A DNA stretch of 56,486 nucleotides from Pseudonocardia sp. CNS-004 (GCA_001942185.1 MKJV01000109.1:1-56486), one strand, 5' to 3'. Positions 25,472 through 35,688 are shown, counted from the stretch's first letter. Program-made: numbers and translations. The notes: generated from the letters alone by a model not told the origin.

Positions 25472-27226
25472 ATGAGTACCCCCGCCCCCGTCAGCGGGCT
25501 GAGCCTCCTCCGGTCCTGCGCCCGGCCGCACCGGGGCACACTGGCGCTCGGCCTCGTGCTGGCCCTCGCCGGCTCGGCGACGAGCCTCGCCACGCCGCTC
25601 GTCACCAAATGGGTGCTCGACTCCCTCGGGGCGTCGGCGTCGCCCGCCGCCCCGATCGGCACGCTGCTGGCGCTGCTCGGGGCCGGGGCCGTCATCTGGA
25701 TCGCCCAGTCGACAGTGCTGGGCTCGCTGGGCGAGCGGGTCGTGCTCGATGCCAGGGAGTCGATGGTCCGCCGGATCCTGCGGGCCACGGTGCCGGGGCT
25801 CGCCCGCAGGCCCGCCGGTGAACTGGTCTCCGGTGTCACCTCCGACACCGTGCTGCTGCGCGAGGCGGTCGCGTCCAGCCCGGTCGGGATCGTCAACGGC
25901 GTCGTGATGCCCGTCGGCACGCTCGTCCTCATGGCGGTGCTCGACCTGGCGCTGCTGGCCACCGCCGTCGCGGCCGTGGCCGTGGCCGTCGTGCTGTTCG
26001 CGGTGATCTCGGCGGGGATCGCGAAGGCGCAGGAACGCGTGCAGGAGCACGTCGGGCGGCTCGGCGGTGCACTGGAGACCGCGCTGCGGGCGATCCGGAC
26101 GGTGAAGGCGAGCCGCGCCGAGGAGCGCGCGGCCGCCGGCATCCTGGAACACGCGGCCGACGCGAAGCGCGACGGCGTCCGCGGGGTCCGCCGCGAGGCG
26201 GTGGCGTGGACGATCGCCTGGTCGGGGATCCAGCTGGCGATCATCGTGATCCTCGGGGTGGGCGCATGGCGGGTGGGCCTCGGGCTGCTCGAGCTGTCCA
26301 CCCTGATCGCGTTCCTGCTGTACGCGTTCGGGCTGATCGAGCCGATCGCGGAGCTCGGCCAGAACCTCACGGCGCTGCAGGCCGGCGTTGCGGCGGCCAC
26401 GCGGATCCAGCAGGTCGAGGAGCTCGAGCAGGAGGCCGCCGGGGCCACGGCCACACAGGCCACGCCGCCGGCGGGCGACGGGCCCGTGCTCCGGCTGCGC
26501 GGCGTCACCGCCGCGTACGGGCCCGGCCGCCCGCCCGCCGTGCAGGACGTCGACCTCGTGATCCCCGCCCGCGGCCACACCGCGATCGTCGGCCCGCCGG
26601 GCGCGGGCAAGTCCACGCTGTTCTCGCTGCTCCTGCGCTTCCTCGAACCGCGGGACGGCGAGATCCTGCTCGCGGGGCGCCCGTACCCGGAGCTGACGCC
26701 CGCCGAGGTGCGCGCCCGCCTCGCCTACGTCGAGCAGGAGACGCCCGTCGTCCCCGGGACCGTCGCCGACAACCTGCGCTTCACCCACCCCGACGCCACC
26801 GACGACGAGCTGTGGGCCGCACTGGACCGGGTGCGGCTGCGCGAGACGGTGGACGCACTCGACGGCGGGCTCGACGCGGCGCTGACCCCGACCTCGCTCC
26901 CGGAGGGCGGGTGCCTGCGCATCGCACTCGCCCGCGCGCTCGTGCGCACCCCGGAGGTGCTCCTGCTGGACGAGGCCGCCGCCCGGGTCGACGGGCTCAC
27001 CGAGACCGCGGTGCACGACGCGATCCTCGAACAGGCCCGCCTCGGCGCCGTGGTCACCGTGGCGCACCGCCTGTCCACCGTGCTCGACGCCGACACGGTC
27101 GTCGTGATGGACGGCGCCCGCATTCGCGCCCGCGGCACCCACGACGAGCTGCTGGCCACCGACGACCTGTACCGCGGCCTCGTCGCCGCCCTGCGCGTCG
27201 AGCGGCAGCTCGCGACCGCCGGGTAG
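25472..27226 (+). CDS. ABC transporter, fused membrane-ATPase type, with degenerate signature motif
   Basis: 584 residues, intact. Six helices in residues 20-300 (type IV exporter fold), with the coupling region ALRAIRTVKASRAEER. The ATPase has Walker A GPPGAGKST (about residue 373), Q-loop EQETPV, Walker B VLLLDEAAARVDG with catalytic Glu, and H-loop VTVAHRLSTV. The signature that is normally LSGGQ reads LPEGG (about residue 475), followed by normal RIALARAL. It may be one half of an asymmetric heterodimer or a homodimer with altered hydrolysis; no partner ABC gene is adjacent. Substrate unknown. Confidence 0.85.
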   Translation: MSTPAPVSGLSLLRSCARPHRGTLALGLVLALAGSATSLATPLVTKWVLDSLGASASPAAPIGTLLALLGAGAVIWIAQSTVLGSLGERVVLDARESMVRRILRATVPGLARRPAGELVSGVTSDTVLLREAVASSPVGIVNGVVMPVGTLVLMAVLDLALLATAVAAVAVAVVLFAVISAGIAKAQERVQEHVGRLGGALETALRAIRTVKASRAEERAAAGILEHAADAKRDGVRGVRREAVAWTIAWSGIQLAIIVILGVGAWRVGLGLLELSTLIAFLLYAFGLIEPIAELGQNLTALQAGVAAATRIQQVEELEQEAAGATATQATPPAGDGPVLRLRGVTAAYGPGRPPAVQDVDLVIPARGHTAIVGPPGAGKSTLFSLLLRFLEPRDGEILLAGRPYPELTPAEVRARLAYVEQETPVVPGTVADNLRFTHPDATDDELWAALDRVRLRETVDALDGGLDAALTPTSLPEGGCLRIALARALVRTPEVLLLDEAAARVDGLTETAVHDAILEQARLGAVVTVAHRLSTVLDADTVVVMDGARIRARGTHDELLATDDLYRGLVAALRVERQLATAG

Positions 27227-27457
27227 CTCGGGAGCACCCCTCACCGGATCGGCTGTCATCCGGAACTCCCGTGGGTGACCACGCCGTGCCGTGCGGCCTC
27301 CCGCGCGGACGCCCATGGTCCCATCCGCCCCAGTTGATGATCGTCGATCTGGGGGGTGACCTGCGATGTCGGCAGCGGCACTCGTCACCGGATCGGGCGG
27401 GCTGGCCGCCGGCTCCGCCGGGTACCTGATGTTGACGAGGGGTGGAGGTGAACGAAG

Positions 27458-27952
27458 GTGTCCATGGGAGTGTCGGGCCGCACCGAGGTGGGCCGGTCCA
27501 TCGGAATGACCTGGCAACGGTCCCGGGCGCGCTCGGACGACCGCATCGCGCGGCTGCTGGAGTCGGCCGAGCGCGATGCCGAGGCCGCCGCCGCGCGCTA
27601 CCGGGCGCTGAAAGAGGACGCGGTCGTCCCGGGGTCGGCGAACGGTGACGTGGTCCGGCCGCCGTTGCCCAGCTGGCAGCAGATGCTGCTGTTCATCCTC
27701 GGCGGCGGCGTGCTGGTCGGGCTGCTCGCCATCTGGCTGCTCGCCACGGCCTACCTCGGACCGCTCGCGCTGCTCACCCTCCCCGGCGCCGCCGGGTGCG
27801 CGGCCGGCATCGTCGCGTGGCGCCGCAGGCACCCCCGGCCCCCGGCCCCGCGTCCCCGACCGCTCGTGGCCGACCTGGTGCGTGCCGCGCAGGAGATGCA
27901 CGAGGCCGAAGCGGCACTGCAACGGCTGCGTGAGGAGTGCGCCGAGCGGTAG
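27458..27952 (+). CDS. Membrane protein with two central helices and terminal coiled-coil segments
   Basis: 164 residues from GTG 27458, eight bases after GGAGGT; ATG 27464 is an alternative. The N-terminal SDDRIARLLESAERDAEAAA is helical, and two helices follow (QQMLLFILGGGVLVGLLAIW and GPLALLTLPGAAGCAAGIVAW). A Pro/Arg stretch and a C-terminal coiled coil (VRAAQEMHEAEAALQRLREE) complete it. No family recognised. The 230 bases before it contain no convincing gene. Confidence 0.6.
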   Translation: MSMGVSGRTEVGRSIGMTWQRSRARSDDRIARLLESAERDAEAAAARYRALKEDAVVPGSANGDVVRPPLPSWQQMLLFILGGGVLVGLLAIWLLATAYLGPLALLTLPGAAGCAAGIVAWRRRHPRPPAPRPRPLVADLVRAAQEMHEAEAALQRLREECAER

Positions 27953-28061
27953 CACTGGACGGGGACTGGACACGATGCGTTAGATTCACCCCGCACGAAT
28001 GCCCCGTTCAGTCCCTGACCTTCACCCGGTCAGGCGTCTCAGCTCCCCGGGAGTGTGCTGC

Positions 28062-29172
28062 GTGAACACGCACGGTGACGACTCGAGTACGTCCGGCCGC
28101 TTCCGGTCCGAACGTGCCCGCCGGGGCGGGCTCAGTGTCGACTCGCTGCTGAGCCGCGAGTCCGCCAGATCCACATCCCGGCCCGAGGGCACCCACCGAC
28201 GGGCTCCCGCGCGCGGCGTCCCACCGGCCCCCCTGCTCGCCGCCACGGCCGTGGCCGGTGCCGCCGCGGCCAGCGTGTCGTCCGTCGTGGTGCTGTCGAC
28301 CGGTGGCGCAGCCGTCGACCTCGTGTACGGCGACGTGCAGGCGGCCGGGAACGTCACCGACGACCGCAACCCGCGCCTGTTCGCCGACGGAGCGGGCGGC
28401 ACCGCATCGGGCGAGGACCACCCGCAGGCGGACGGCAGCCAGATCGCCGCCCTCGCGCAGCTCGCGGCCGACGCCCCGACCGTGCTCGCCACCGCGGCGT
28501 TCCCGCAGCTCCTCCCCGGAGCGCCACCCCTGCTCCCCGGCGGCCCCGCCCCGCGCACCCGCACCGCTCCTCCCGTCCGCCCCCGCGACGGTCGCCCCGA
28601 CGACCGCACCGCCGACCACGGCCGCCGACGAGCACCGGTCCTCGTCCGGCTCGGGCGACTCCGACCGGGACCACTCCGACCGGGGCAACTCCGGCGGAAA
28701 CCACTCCGACCGGGACCACTCCGGCTCGGACCACGGCTCGGACCACGACTCGGGCCACGACTCGGACAACGACTCGGACCACTCGAACTCCCCGAGCCCG
28801 GACCCGACGCCGTCGCCGGACCCCGACCCCACTCCTTCCCCGGATCCTGACCCGACGCCGGACCCCGACCCGACACCCTCGCCCGACCCGAGCGACCCGC
28901 CCACGGATGACCCCGGGGACGACGAGCCGATCCCGGATGACGGGGGCGGCTCCGACGGCGGTGGCTCCGACGGCAGCGGCACGGGTGGTGGCGGCCCCGA
29001 CGACGGCGGCTCCGGCGATGGAGGTTCCGGCGGCGAGTCCGGCGGTGGCTCTGACGATGGCGGCTCCGGTGGAGGGGACTCCGACGGAGGCGACTCGGGC
29101 GGCGGTTCGGACTCCGGCAGTGGCGGTTCGGACTCGGGCGGCGGCTCGGGCAGCTCCGGCGGGAGCAACTAG
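28062..29172 (+). CDS. Low-complexity surface-type protein with Asp/His/Ser- and Gly/Ser/Asp-rich tail (frame break near 28550)
   Basis: About 370 residues. From GTG 28062 the first 75 residues are basic, then one helix PLLAATAVAGAAAASVSSVV leads to an exported Ala/Pro domain. After a frame change near 28550 the tail is strongly repetitive: SDRDHSGSDHGSDHDSGHDS, then DPTPSPDPDP repeats, then GGSDGGGSDG-type repeats to SGGSN. The tail would be extended and very acidic, likely projecting through the wall and perhaps binding divalent cations through Asp and His. No sortase motif. Frame choice after 28550 rests on composition only. Confidence 0.55.
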
Positions 29173-29225
29173 GGCCAGCCCTCCCGCCCGCAGTCACCTT
29201 GCCGGCATCCGGTCTCGCCGGCGCG

Positions 29226-30161
29226 TCAGCTCGCCGGGCGGATCCGTGGGGCGGTCGCCGTGGCTGCGGCGGCCGTCAGCGCGTCGAGGCCCGCGGCGAT
29301 GTGCGGCTGGCTGCGACTGCCCCGGCGGGTGCAGGTCAGGAGCCGGCGGTGGGGTGCGGCCCGGCCGGTGAGTGGCACCGCCATCACGGGTAGCTCGGAC
29401 GGCACGCGCACGAGCCGCGGCTTGAGGCAGACGCCCAGCCCGGCGGCGATCATCGTGGCGACCGCGGGCCAGTCCATCGCCTCGTGGGCCACCTTCGGGG
29501 TGAAGCCCGCGGCGGCGCAGGCGGCCGCGCTGATCTCCTGGTGGTCGCAGGTGCCGGGCGCCGGGAGGATCCACGGCTCGCGTGCCACCTCCTCGAGCGC
29601 GACGCCGCCGGTGCCCGCCAGCGGGTGGTCGCGCCGCACGAGGAGGTCGAGCGGTTCGTCGAGCAGCGGTTCCTGCTCGAAGCGCGGGTCGTCGAGCGGG
29701 GGACCGCCCTGGTTCGGCAGCGTCACGGAGATGTCGATCTCCCCGGTCAGCAGCCTGCCGAACGCCACGGCCGTCTCGACCTCCATGACCCGGACGGTGA
29801 GGTCGGGCTCCCGCACGCGCAGCTGTTCCACGGCGGGCACGACCAGCGTCCGCAGGCTGCTGGTGAACCCCGAGAGGCGCAGGGTGGCGGCCGTCCGCCC
29901 ACTCCCGGCCTGCAGCTCGCCGCGCGCGGCTTCCCAGCGGGCCGCGATCTCGTCGGCGTGGCGGAGCAGCGTGATCGCGGCCGGGGTGAGGCGGACCCGG
30001 CGGCCGTCGGGCTCGAGCAGCGGGACGTCGACCTCGTGGGCGAGCTGGCGCAGCTGCTGCGAGACCGCCGACGGCGTGAGGTGCAGCGACCCCGCTGCGG
30101 CGGTCACGGTGCCCAGCTGGTGGACGACGCGGAGGACGTGCAGGCGGCGCAGGTCGAACAT
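29226..30161 (-). CDS. LysR-family transcriptional regulator
   Basis: 312 residues, intact. Start ATG 30159-30161 gives MFDLRRLHVLRVVHQLGTVT and HTH TAAAGSLHLTPSAVSQQLRQ. The effector domain has RLSGFTSSLRTLVVPAVEQL and DLLVRRDHPLAG. Related regulators often govern amino-acid or aromatic metabolism, but no target is adjacent except a small zinc-ribbon gene reading divergently from 30234. The intergenic TGTACGGTCACCTGAACA may hold its site. Confidence 0.88.
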   Translation of the reverse strand: MFDLRRLHVLRVVHQLGTVTAAAGSLHLTPSAVSQQLRQLAHEVDVPLLEPDGRRVRLTPAAITLLRHADEIAARWEAARGELQAGSGRTAATLRLSGFTSSLRTLVVPAVEQLRVREPDLTVRVMEVETAVAFGRLLTGEIDISVTLPNQGGPPLDDPRFEQEPLLDEPLDLLVRRDHPLAGTGGVALEEVAREPWILPAPGTCDHQEISAAACAAAGFTPKVAHEAMDWPAVATMIAAGLGVCLKPRLVRVPSELPVMAVPLTGRAAPHRRLLTCTRRGSRSQPHIAAGLDALTAAAATATAPRIRPAS

Positions 30162-30233
30162 GTAGCCGGATTGTACGGTCACCTGAACAAACGTGAAATG
30201 GACCTGACGGGTCGGTGGGGCGACGCTGGGTGC

Positions 30234-30422
30234 ATGGATCGCCCTACCGACGAGATGTGCCCACGCTGCGGGTGGCCGGCAGCCGAGCCCTTCGAGGTGG
30301 TCTCGCGCCACGTCACGTCCGAGGGAGTGATCACCTGGAGCAGGTGCGCGTGCGGGCGCCTGCAGGTGCACCGGGGCAGCACCCTCGTGCTGCGCGCCAC
30401 GGAGCCCGCCTGCTGGTCATGA
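30234..30422 (+). CDS. Small zinc-ribbon protein
   Basis: 62 residues. Two cysteine pairs, MCPRCGW (residues 8-14) and SRCACGR, could bind one zinc ion. No other domain. ATG 30234 is chosen; ATG 30198 in frame is possible. The stop overlaps the 3' end of the Ku gene on the other strand by a few bases. Function unknown. Confidence 0.55.
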   Translation: MDRPTDEMCPRCGWPAAEPFEVVSRHVTSEGVITWSRCACGRLQVHRGSTLVLRATEPACWS

Positions 30423-31364
30423 CGCCTTCTTCCGCTCGGGCGGTGCGGCGTCCGCAACGGCGTGCTGCAGCTCCTCCCTGGTCATCGACGAGCGGCCCTT
30501 GACGTCGAGCTCGCGGGCCATCGCGGCGAGCTCGGACTTGCTCAGCTCCGAGAGGTCCGGCGCCCCGTCGCCGGCCTGCGGCTTCCGCCCGCCGCGGGCC
30601 TCGGCCACGCTGCGCTCGAGCGCGGTGATCAGGTCGGACATCGCCGTGGGCTCCGGCGGCTCCGCCTCGGTCACGACCTCGCGGCCGCGGCGCTTGTCCT
30701 CGATCAGCTTCTCGACGCGCTCGGTGTACGTGTCGCGGAACTCGTCCGGCTTCCACGCCCCGCTCATCGCCTCGATCAGCCCCGTCGCCATGTCGAGCTC
30801 CTTGCCCTTCGGCTTCGTGCGGCCCGGGACGTCGAGCGTGGCGCGGTCCCGGATCTCGTCGGCGAAGAACAGCGTCTCCAGTGCGAGCACGTCGTCGTCG
30901 GCGCGCACCGCGGTGAGGTACTCCTTGCCGCGCATCACGAACGTGGCGATCCCCGCCCGGTTCGTGCGGGTCATCGCCTCGCGGAGCAACGCGTACGGGC
31001 GCGCGTACTGCTCGTCGGTCGGTGCGAGCCAGTAGGTCTTCTGGAAGAAGATCGGGTCGATCTCGTCGAGGTCGACGAACGTGGTGATGTCGATCGTGCG
31101 TGATCGGCCGGGTGCGATGTCGGCCAGCTCCTCCGGCTCGACGAGCACGTACTCGCCGTCACCGACGTCCCTGCCCTTCACGATGTCGGAGTACTCCACC
31201 TCCTTCCCGGTCCGTTCGTTGACCCGCTGGTAGCGGATGCGGTCGGACGTGTCGCGCTCGAACTGGTGGAAGTGGACCGTGTGGTCCGCGGTGGCGCTGA
31301 AGAGCCCCACGGGTATGGAAACCAACCCGAAGCTGATCGCGCCCGTCCAGATGGCCCGTGCCAT
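30417..31364 (-). CDS. ku: Non-homologous end joining protein Ku
   Basis: 316 residues, intact. The N-terminus MARAIWTGAISFGLVSIPVG and following VHFHQFERDT, RYQRVNERTGKEV, then FVDLDEIDPIFFQKTYWLAP are diagnostic of bacterial Ku. The core is followed by a C-terminal SAP-like module LSELSKSELAAMARELDVKG found in actinobacterial Ku and thought to aid DNA binding. Ku homodimers thread onto double-strand break ends and recruit LigD. No ligD lies within this window. The PEP-enzyme gene upstream ends 20 bases before the Ku start on the same strand, so they may share a message. Confidence 0.95.
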   Translation of the reverse strand: MARAIWTGAISFGLVSIPVGLFSATADHTVHFHQFERDTSDRIRYQRVNERTGKEVEYSDIVKGRDVGDGEYVLVEPEELADIAPGRSRTIDITTFVDLDEIDPIFFQKTYWLAPTDEQYARPYALLREAMTRTNRAGIATFVMRGKEYLTAVRADDDVLALETLFFADEIRDRATLDVPGRTKPKGKELDMATGLIEAMSGAWKPDEFRDTYTERVEKLIEDKRRGREVVTEAEPPEPTAMSDLITALERSVAEARGGRKPQAGDGAPDLSELSKSELAAMARELDVKGRSSMTREELQHAVADAAPPERKKAS

Positions 31365-31383
31365 GGGGTGGGGTACCCGCTGG

Positions 31384-33988
31384 TCAGATCCGCACCACAC
31401 CGGCCGCGCCGTCGAGCGTGACCTCCTGGCCTGTGTCGATGCGCGTCGTCGCGTCCGCCACCCCGACCACCGCGGGGATGCCGTACTCGCGGGCGACCAC
31501 GGCTCCGTGGGAGTTGGGGCCGCCCATCTCCATGACCAGCCCGCCCGCGGTGAGGAAGAGCGGGGTCCACCCCGGGTCGGTGGACGGGGCGACGAGGATC
31601 TCACCGGGTTCCAGGTGCGCTCCGGTCGGGTCGAGCACCACCCGCGCCTTCGCGGTGACGGTGCCGGCGGAAGCGGCGGTGCCGACGAGCGATCCGTCGT
31701 CCGCCGGGGCCGGGAGGGCCACCGCTTCCGGCTCGGTGCCGTCGGACAGCAGGATGCGGGGGACGCGACGGCGGCGCAGCTCGCGGTCGTACGCGGCGCG
31801 CCGGGTGGCGACGAGGTCGCGCAGGTCGGTGCCGTCCAGTGCGGTGCGGGCCTCGGCCAGGTCGAGGAAGAACACGTCGTCGGCGCGGTCGAGCAGCTCG
31901 CGGTCGGCCAGCTCGCGGCCGACGGCCGTCAGCTGCTCGCGCACGTGTGCGAACAGCCGGATGAGGTAGTCCTTGTGCTCTTCGCGCAGCCCGGCGAGGC
32001 GGCGCGTCCGCCGCAGCGCGAAGCCGACGATCGCCCCGCGGAGGCGGGAGCGGGTGCGCACCCGCTCGACGACGGCGGCGACCGCGGCGTCGGCGGCCGC
32101 GGCGCCGCGGGCGAACACGACGTCGGGCGCGAGCTCGGGGTCGTCGAGGCGCAGGTAGTTGGCCAGTACGCCGAGTACGTACGTCGGGTCCTCCGCCCAG
32201 CGGGGCATGCCGATGTCGATCTCGGCGATGGCGCGGTGGCCGTGTCGTAGGAGGAACGCCGCCAGCCCGCTCTGCAGCGCCGGTGGCAGGGTGCTGTCGC
32301 GGTGGCGCCGGGCCAGCTCACCCGGCGCGGTGCCGCGCAGCGCGGCCGATGACGCCGGGTCGGCGCGCAGCTTGCGCGCGAGCGCCCACAGCCGCAGGTC
32401 CATCTCCGTGGTGCTGTTGTGCGGCAGCGACCGCAGGACCTCGTGCACCGTGGCGGCGTCGAGATCAGGACCCGCGACCCGCCGCGCGAGCCCGAGCATG
32501 GCGAACCCGACGCCGGCGGCGGGTGTCGTCAGCGGCATCACCGGTAGCGCGCCACGCAGCACCCGGTCCGCGCGGTCGACCCGCTCCGCCGCGGTGAGCG
32601 CCGGGGGTGCGGTCGTGACCGCACGCACCCGGTCCCCGACGCGGACGACGCGCCGCTGCGCGGCGTCGGGCCGCACGAGCGCCAGCACGGCCAGCACCGG
32701 GATGCGGAAGCGGACCAGCACGTGCAGCAGCCGGCGGACGAACGGCACCCAGGAGGTCTGCCGCACGGCGAAGCGCGGGTCGTCGAACAGCCCGCGCAGC
32801 ACGGCGGCGGACCGGGACTCCATCACGTCGAGGATCCGCGGGAGGAGCGCCCGGCCGGGTGTGCTGCGCAGGGCCGCGGTGATGTCGATGAACGCCCGCC
32901 CGCCCGCGGTGCCGAACGCGGGTGGCCCGGCGACCGGATCGGCGACCGGCACGCCGAACAGCAGTGCGGAGGCGGTGGACGCGAGCGTCCGGAACGCCGA
33001 CAGGCCCATCGGGGTGATCGGCCGGGTGAGGCCTTGCGCGAGGCTCGCGCAGAACAGCACGCGCACACCGTCGCCCGTCTGCTGCGGCAGCGGGTGCAGT
33101 GTGGTGATCGGGCGGGCCTGCGTGAGCCACAGCTCGCCCGCGGCGTCGACGGCCCATTCGATGTCCTGCGGCGTCCCGAAGTGGGCCTCCACCCGGCGGC
33201 CGAGGTCGGCGAGCGCGGTGGCCTGCGCCTCGGTGAGACAGGCGCCGTCCCGGTCGGGGGCGGCCACCTGCGCGGTGCCGCCACCGGGCAGCGCCCGCAC
33301 CTGCACCGTCCTGGTCCCGGGCGTGACGTGGACGCCGTCCGCGTCGACGACGATGCGGTCGGGGTTCACGGCACCGGAGACCACCGCCTCGCCGAGGCCG
33401 GGGCTCGCGTCGATGACGGTGCGGTCGCGGGTGCCGGTCACCGGGTCGGCGGTGAACAGCACGCCTGCCACCTGCGCGTCGACCATCCGCTGCACGACCA
33501 CCGCGATGAGCACGGCGTGGTGGTCGATGCCCTGCGTCGCGCGGTAGCTCACGGCGCGGTCGGTCCACAGCGACGCCCAGCAGTGGCGCACGGCGTCCAG
33601 CACGGCGTCGGACCCGACCACGTTCAGGTAGGTGTCCTGCTGCCCGGCGAAGCTCGCCCACGGCAGGTCCTCGGCGGTGGCCGACGAGCGCACGGCGACC
33701 GGGACGTCGGCGCCGAGCGCGAGGTAGGCCGTCCGCACCGCCGCGGCGACGTCGGCGGGCAGGTCGGCGTTCGCGAGCGCGTCGCGCGCCGGGCCGGGTC
33801 GTCGGGTCGCCGGACAGGTCGGGCCGGGCCGAGGCGCGCAGGTAGGCGGCGGTGGTGACGGCGAAGCCCTGCGGTACCGGGAACCCGCCCGCGATGAGCT
33901 CCCCGAGGTTGGCGGCCTTGCCACCCACCCGCGGGAGAGCGTGCGCGTCGAGTGTCTTCAGCTCGACGGCGAAGTCCACGCCTGCCAT
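31384..33988 (-). CDS. PEP-synthase/rifampin phosphotransferase-like protein (frame break near 33800)
   Basis: About 867 residues in the order ATP-grasp, middle domain, swivelling His domain. Start ATG 33986-33988 reads LKTLDAHALPRVGGKAANLG; the ATP-grasp continues after one missing base near 33800 with PVAVRSSATAEDLPWASFAG and VAGVLFTADPVTG. The phospho-carrier His is in GGPNSHGAVVAREYGIPAVV at the C-terminus. The long middle part (FRTLAS to GRELADRE) resembles the substrate-binding region of rifampin phosphotransferase rather than the PEP-binding barrel of PpsA. By family knowledge RPH inactivates rifamycins using ATP; substrate here is inferred. Probably leaderless. Confidence 0.8.
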
Positions 33989-33995
33989 GCGAGGC

Positions 33996-34024
33996 ACGGT
34001 AGACCGGATCGGCCAAAAACTCAA
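33996..34024 (-). promoter_or_regulatory. Candidate promoter of the RPH-like gene
   Basis: On the minus strand TTGAGT (34024-34019) and TACCGT (34001-33996) are separated by 17 bases. They place the transcription start within about 8 bases of the ATG at 33988, implying a leaderless message. Confidence 0.4.
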
Positions 34025-34140
34025 CAGGCGGTGAATAATGCTCTTGGACCGTTCCTGCCAGCAGGAACTCGCGGAGAGTGACCGGGGCGCCGCACGTGTG
34101 GCCGCTGGTGACAGGCGGTGGTTGGGTGTCCACTGTGGGG

Positions 34141-35688
34141 ATGCTCGCGCCGGCTCCCCTCGTCATCGGCCTCGATCCGCTCACCCCGCAGGAGGTCGTC
34201 GCGGTCGCCAGGGGCGGTGTCCCCGTCGCCCTCTCCGCGGAGGCGCTCGCGGAGATCGCCCTGAGCCGCAAGGTGGTCGAGGCGCTCGCCGAGGACGTGG
34301 AGCCGCACTACGGGGTGTCCACCGGCTTCGGGGCTCTCGCCGTGCGCCACATCCCCGTCGAGCGGCGGGTCCAGCTGCAGCGCAGCCTGGTGCGCTCGCA
34401 CGCGGCGGGCAACGGTCCCGAGGTCGAGCGCGAGGTGGTGCGGGCCCTCATGCTGTTGCGCATCGCGACGCTCGCCACCGGCCGCACGGGGGTGCGCACC
34501 GAAACCGCGGTGGCGTACGCCGACATGCTCTCGGCCGGGATCACCCCCGTCGTGCGCGAGTACGGGTCGCTCGGTTGCTCGGGGGATCTCGCACCGCTGG
34601 CGCACTGCGCACTCGCGCTCATGGGGGAGGGCGATGTCCGGGACGCCGACGGGGTGCTGCTGCCGGCCGCGGAAGCATTCGCCGCCGCCGGGATCGCGCC
34701 CGTGGAGCTGGTCGAGAAGGAAGGGCTCGCGCTGATCAACGGCACGAGCGGCATGCTCGGCATGCTGGTGCTGGCCTCGGTGGACCTGCACCGGCTGTTC
34801 GCCACCGCCGACGTCGCCGCCGCGATGAGCGTGGAGGCGCTGCTGGGCACCGGCGCCGTGTTCGCCGCCGACCTGCAGGCGCTGCGCCCGCACCCGGGCC
34901 AGGCCGGCAGCGCGGCCAACCTGCGCGCGCTGCTCGCCGGGTCGGCGATCATGGCGGGTCACACCGCACACGCCAGCACCCGCGTGCAGGACGCGTACTC
35001 GCTGCGCTGCGCCCCGCAGGTGCACGGCGCGGCCCGCGACACGCTCGCGCACGCCGATGCGGTCGCCGGGCGGGAGCTGGCCGCCGCGGTCGACAACCCC
35101 GTCGTCACGGCCGACGGGAGGGTGGAGAGCAACGGCAACTTCCACGGCGCCCCGCTCGGGTACGTGCTCGACTTCCTCGCCATCGCGATCGCGGACGTCG
35201 CGTCGATCAGCGAGCGACGCACCGACCGGTTCCTCGACGTGGCGCGCAACCACGGGCTGCCGCCGTTCCTCGCCGACGACCCCGGCGTCGACTCCGGGCA
35301 CATGATCGTCCAGTACACGCAGGCCGGGATCGTGGCGGAGCTGAAGCGGCTCGCCGCGCCTGCGTCGGTCGACTCGATCCCGTCCAGCGCGATGCAGGAG
35401 GACCACGTCGCCATGGGCTGGGCGGCGGCCCGCAAGCTGCGCCGGGCCGTCGACGGGCTCGCGAGGGTGGTCGCGATCGAGATCCTGACCGCGGCGCGGG
35501 CCCTCGACCTGCGCGCCCCGCTCGCCCCCGCCCCGGCCTCCGGTGCCGTCCGCGACCGCCTGCGTGCTGCCGTCGCCGGGCCCGGCCCGGACCGCCGGCT
35601 CGCCCCGGAGATCGAGGCCGCCGTCGGGATGGTGGTCTCGGGCGAGCTGCTGGCCGCGGCGGAGTCGGTCACGGGCCCCCTGCACTGA
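34141..35688 (+). CDS. hutH: Histidine ammonia-lyase
   Basis: 515 residues from ATG 34141 (an in-frame GTG lies four codons upstream), intact. The MIO electrophile is formed from Cys146-Ser147-Gly148 in YGSLGCSGDLAPLAH, the variant usual in actinomycete HutH. The catalytic Tyr is Tyr57 in HYGVSTGFG. Other family blocks: ALINGTSGMLG, RVQDAYSLRCAPQVHG, ESNGNFHGAPLG and SIPSSAMQEDHVAMG. It converts L-histidine to urocanate and ammonia. hutU and hutI are not adjacent. The C-terminus faces the convergent MFS gene with only one base between stops. Confidence 0.93.
   Translation: MLAPAPLVIGLDPLTPQEVVAVARGGVPVALSAEALAEIALSRKVVEALAEDVEPHYGVSTGFGALAVRHIPVERRVQLQRSLVRSHAAGNGPEVEREVVRALMLLRIATLATGRTGVRTETAVAYADMLSAGITPVVREYGSLGCSGDLAPLAHCALALMGEGDVRDADGVLLPAAEAFAAAGIAPVELVEKEGLALINGTSGMLGMLVLASVDLHRLFATADVAAAMSVEALLGTGAVFAADLQALRPHPGQAGSAANLRALLAGSAIMAGHTAHASTRVQDAYSLRCAPQVHGAARDTLAHADAVAGRELAAAVDNPVVTADGRVESNGNFHGAPLGYVLDFLAIAIADVASISERRTDRFLDVARNHGLPPFLADDPGVDSGHMIVQYTQAGIVAELKRLAAPASVDSIPSSAMQEDHVAMGWAAARKLRRAVDGLARVVAIEILTAARALDLRAPLAPAPASGAVRDRLRAAVAGPGPDRRLAPEIEAAVGMVVSGELLAAAESVTGPLH

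Noticed and set aside
27366..27500. Possible small peptide starting MSAAALVTGSGG before the 27458 gene
   Set aside because: No ribosome site at a good distance, and it soon overlaps a better-supported gene in another frame.
25370..27973. Minus-strand open frame of 867 codons opposite the ABC transporter
   Set aside because: Antisense to an intact transporter with all ATPase motifs; no domain of its own.
28008..29168. Minus-strand Pro/Glu/Ser-rich open frame opposite the surface protein
   Set aside because: Low-complexity DNA is open on both strands. The plus strand has a start with ribosome site, a membrane anchor and a coherent design.
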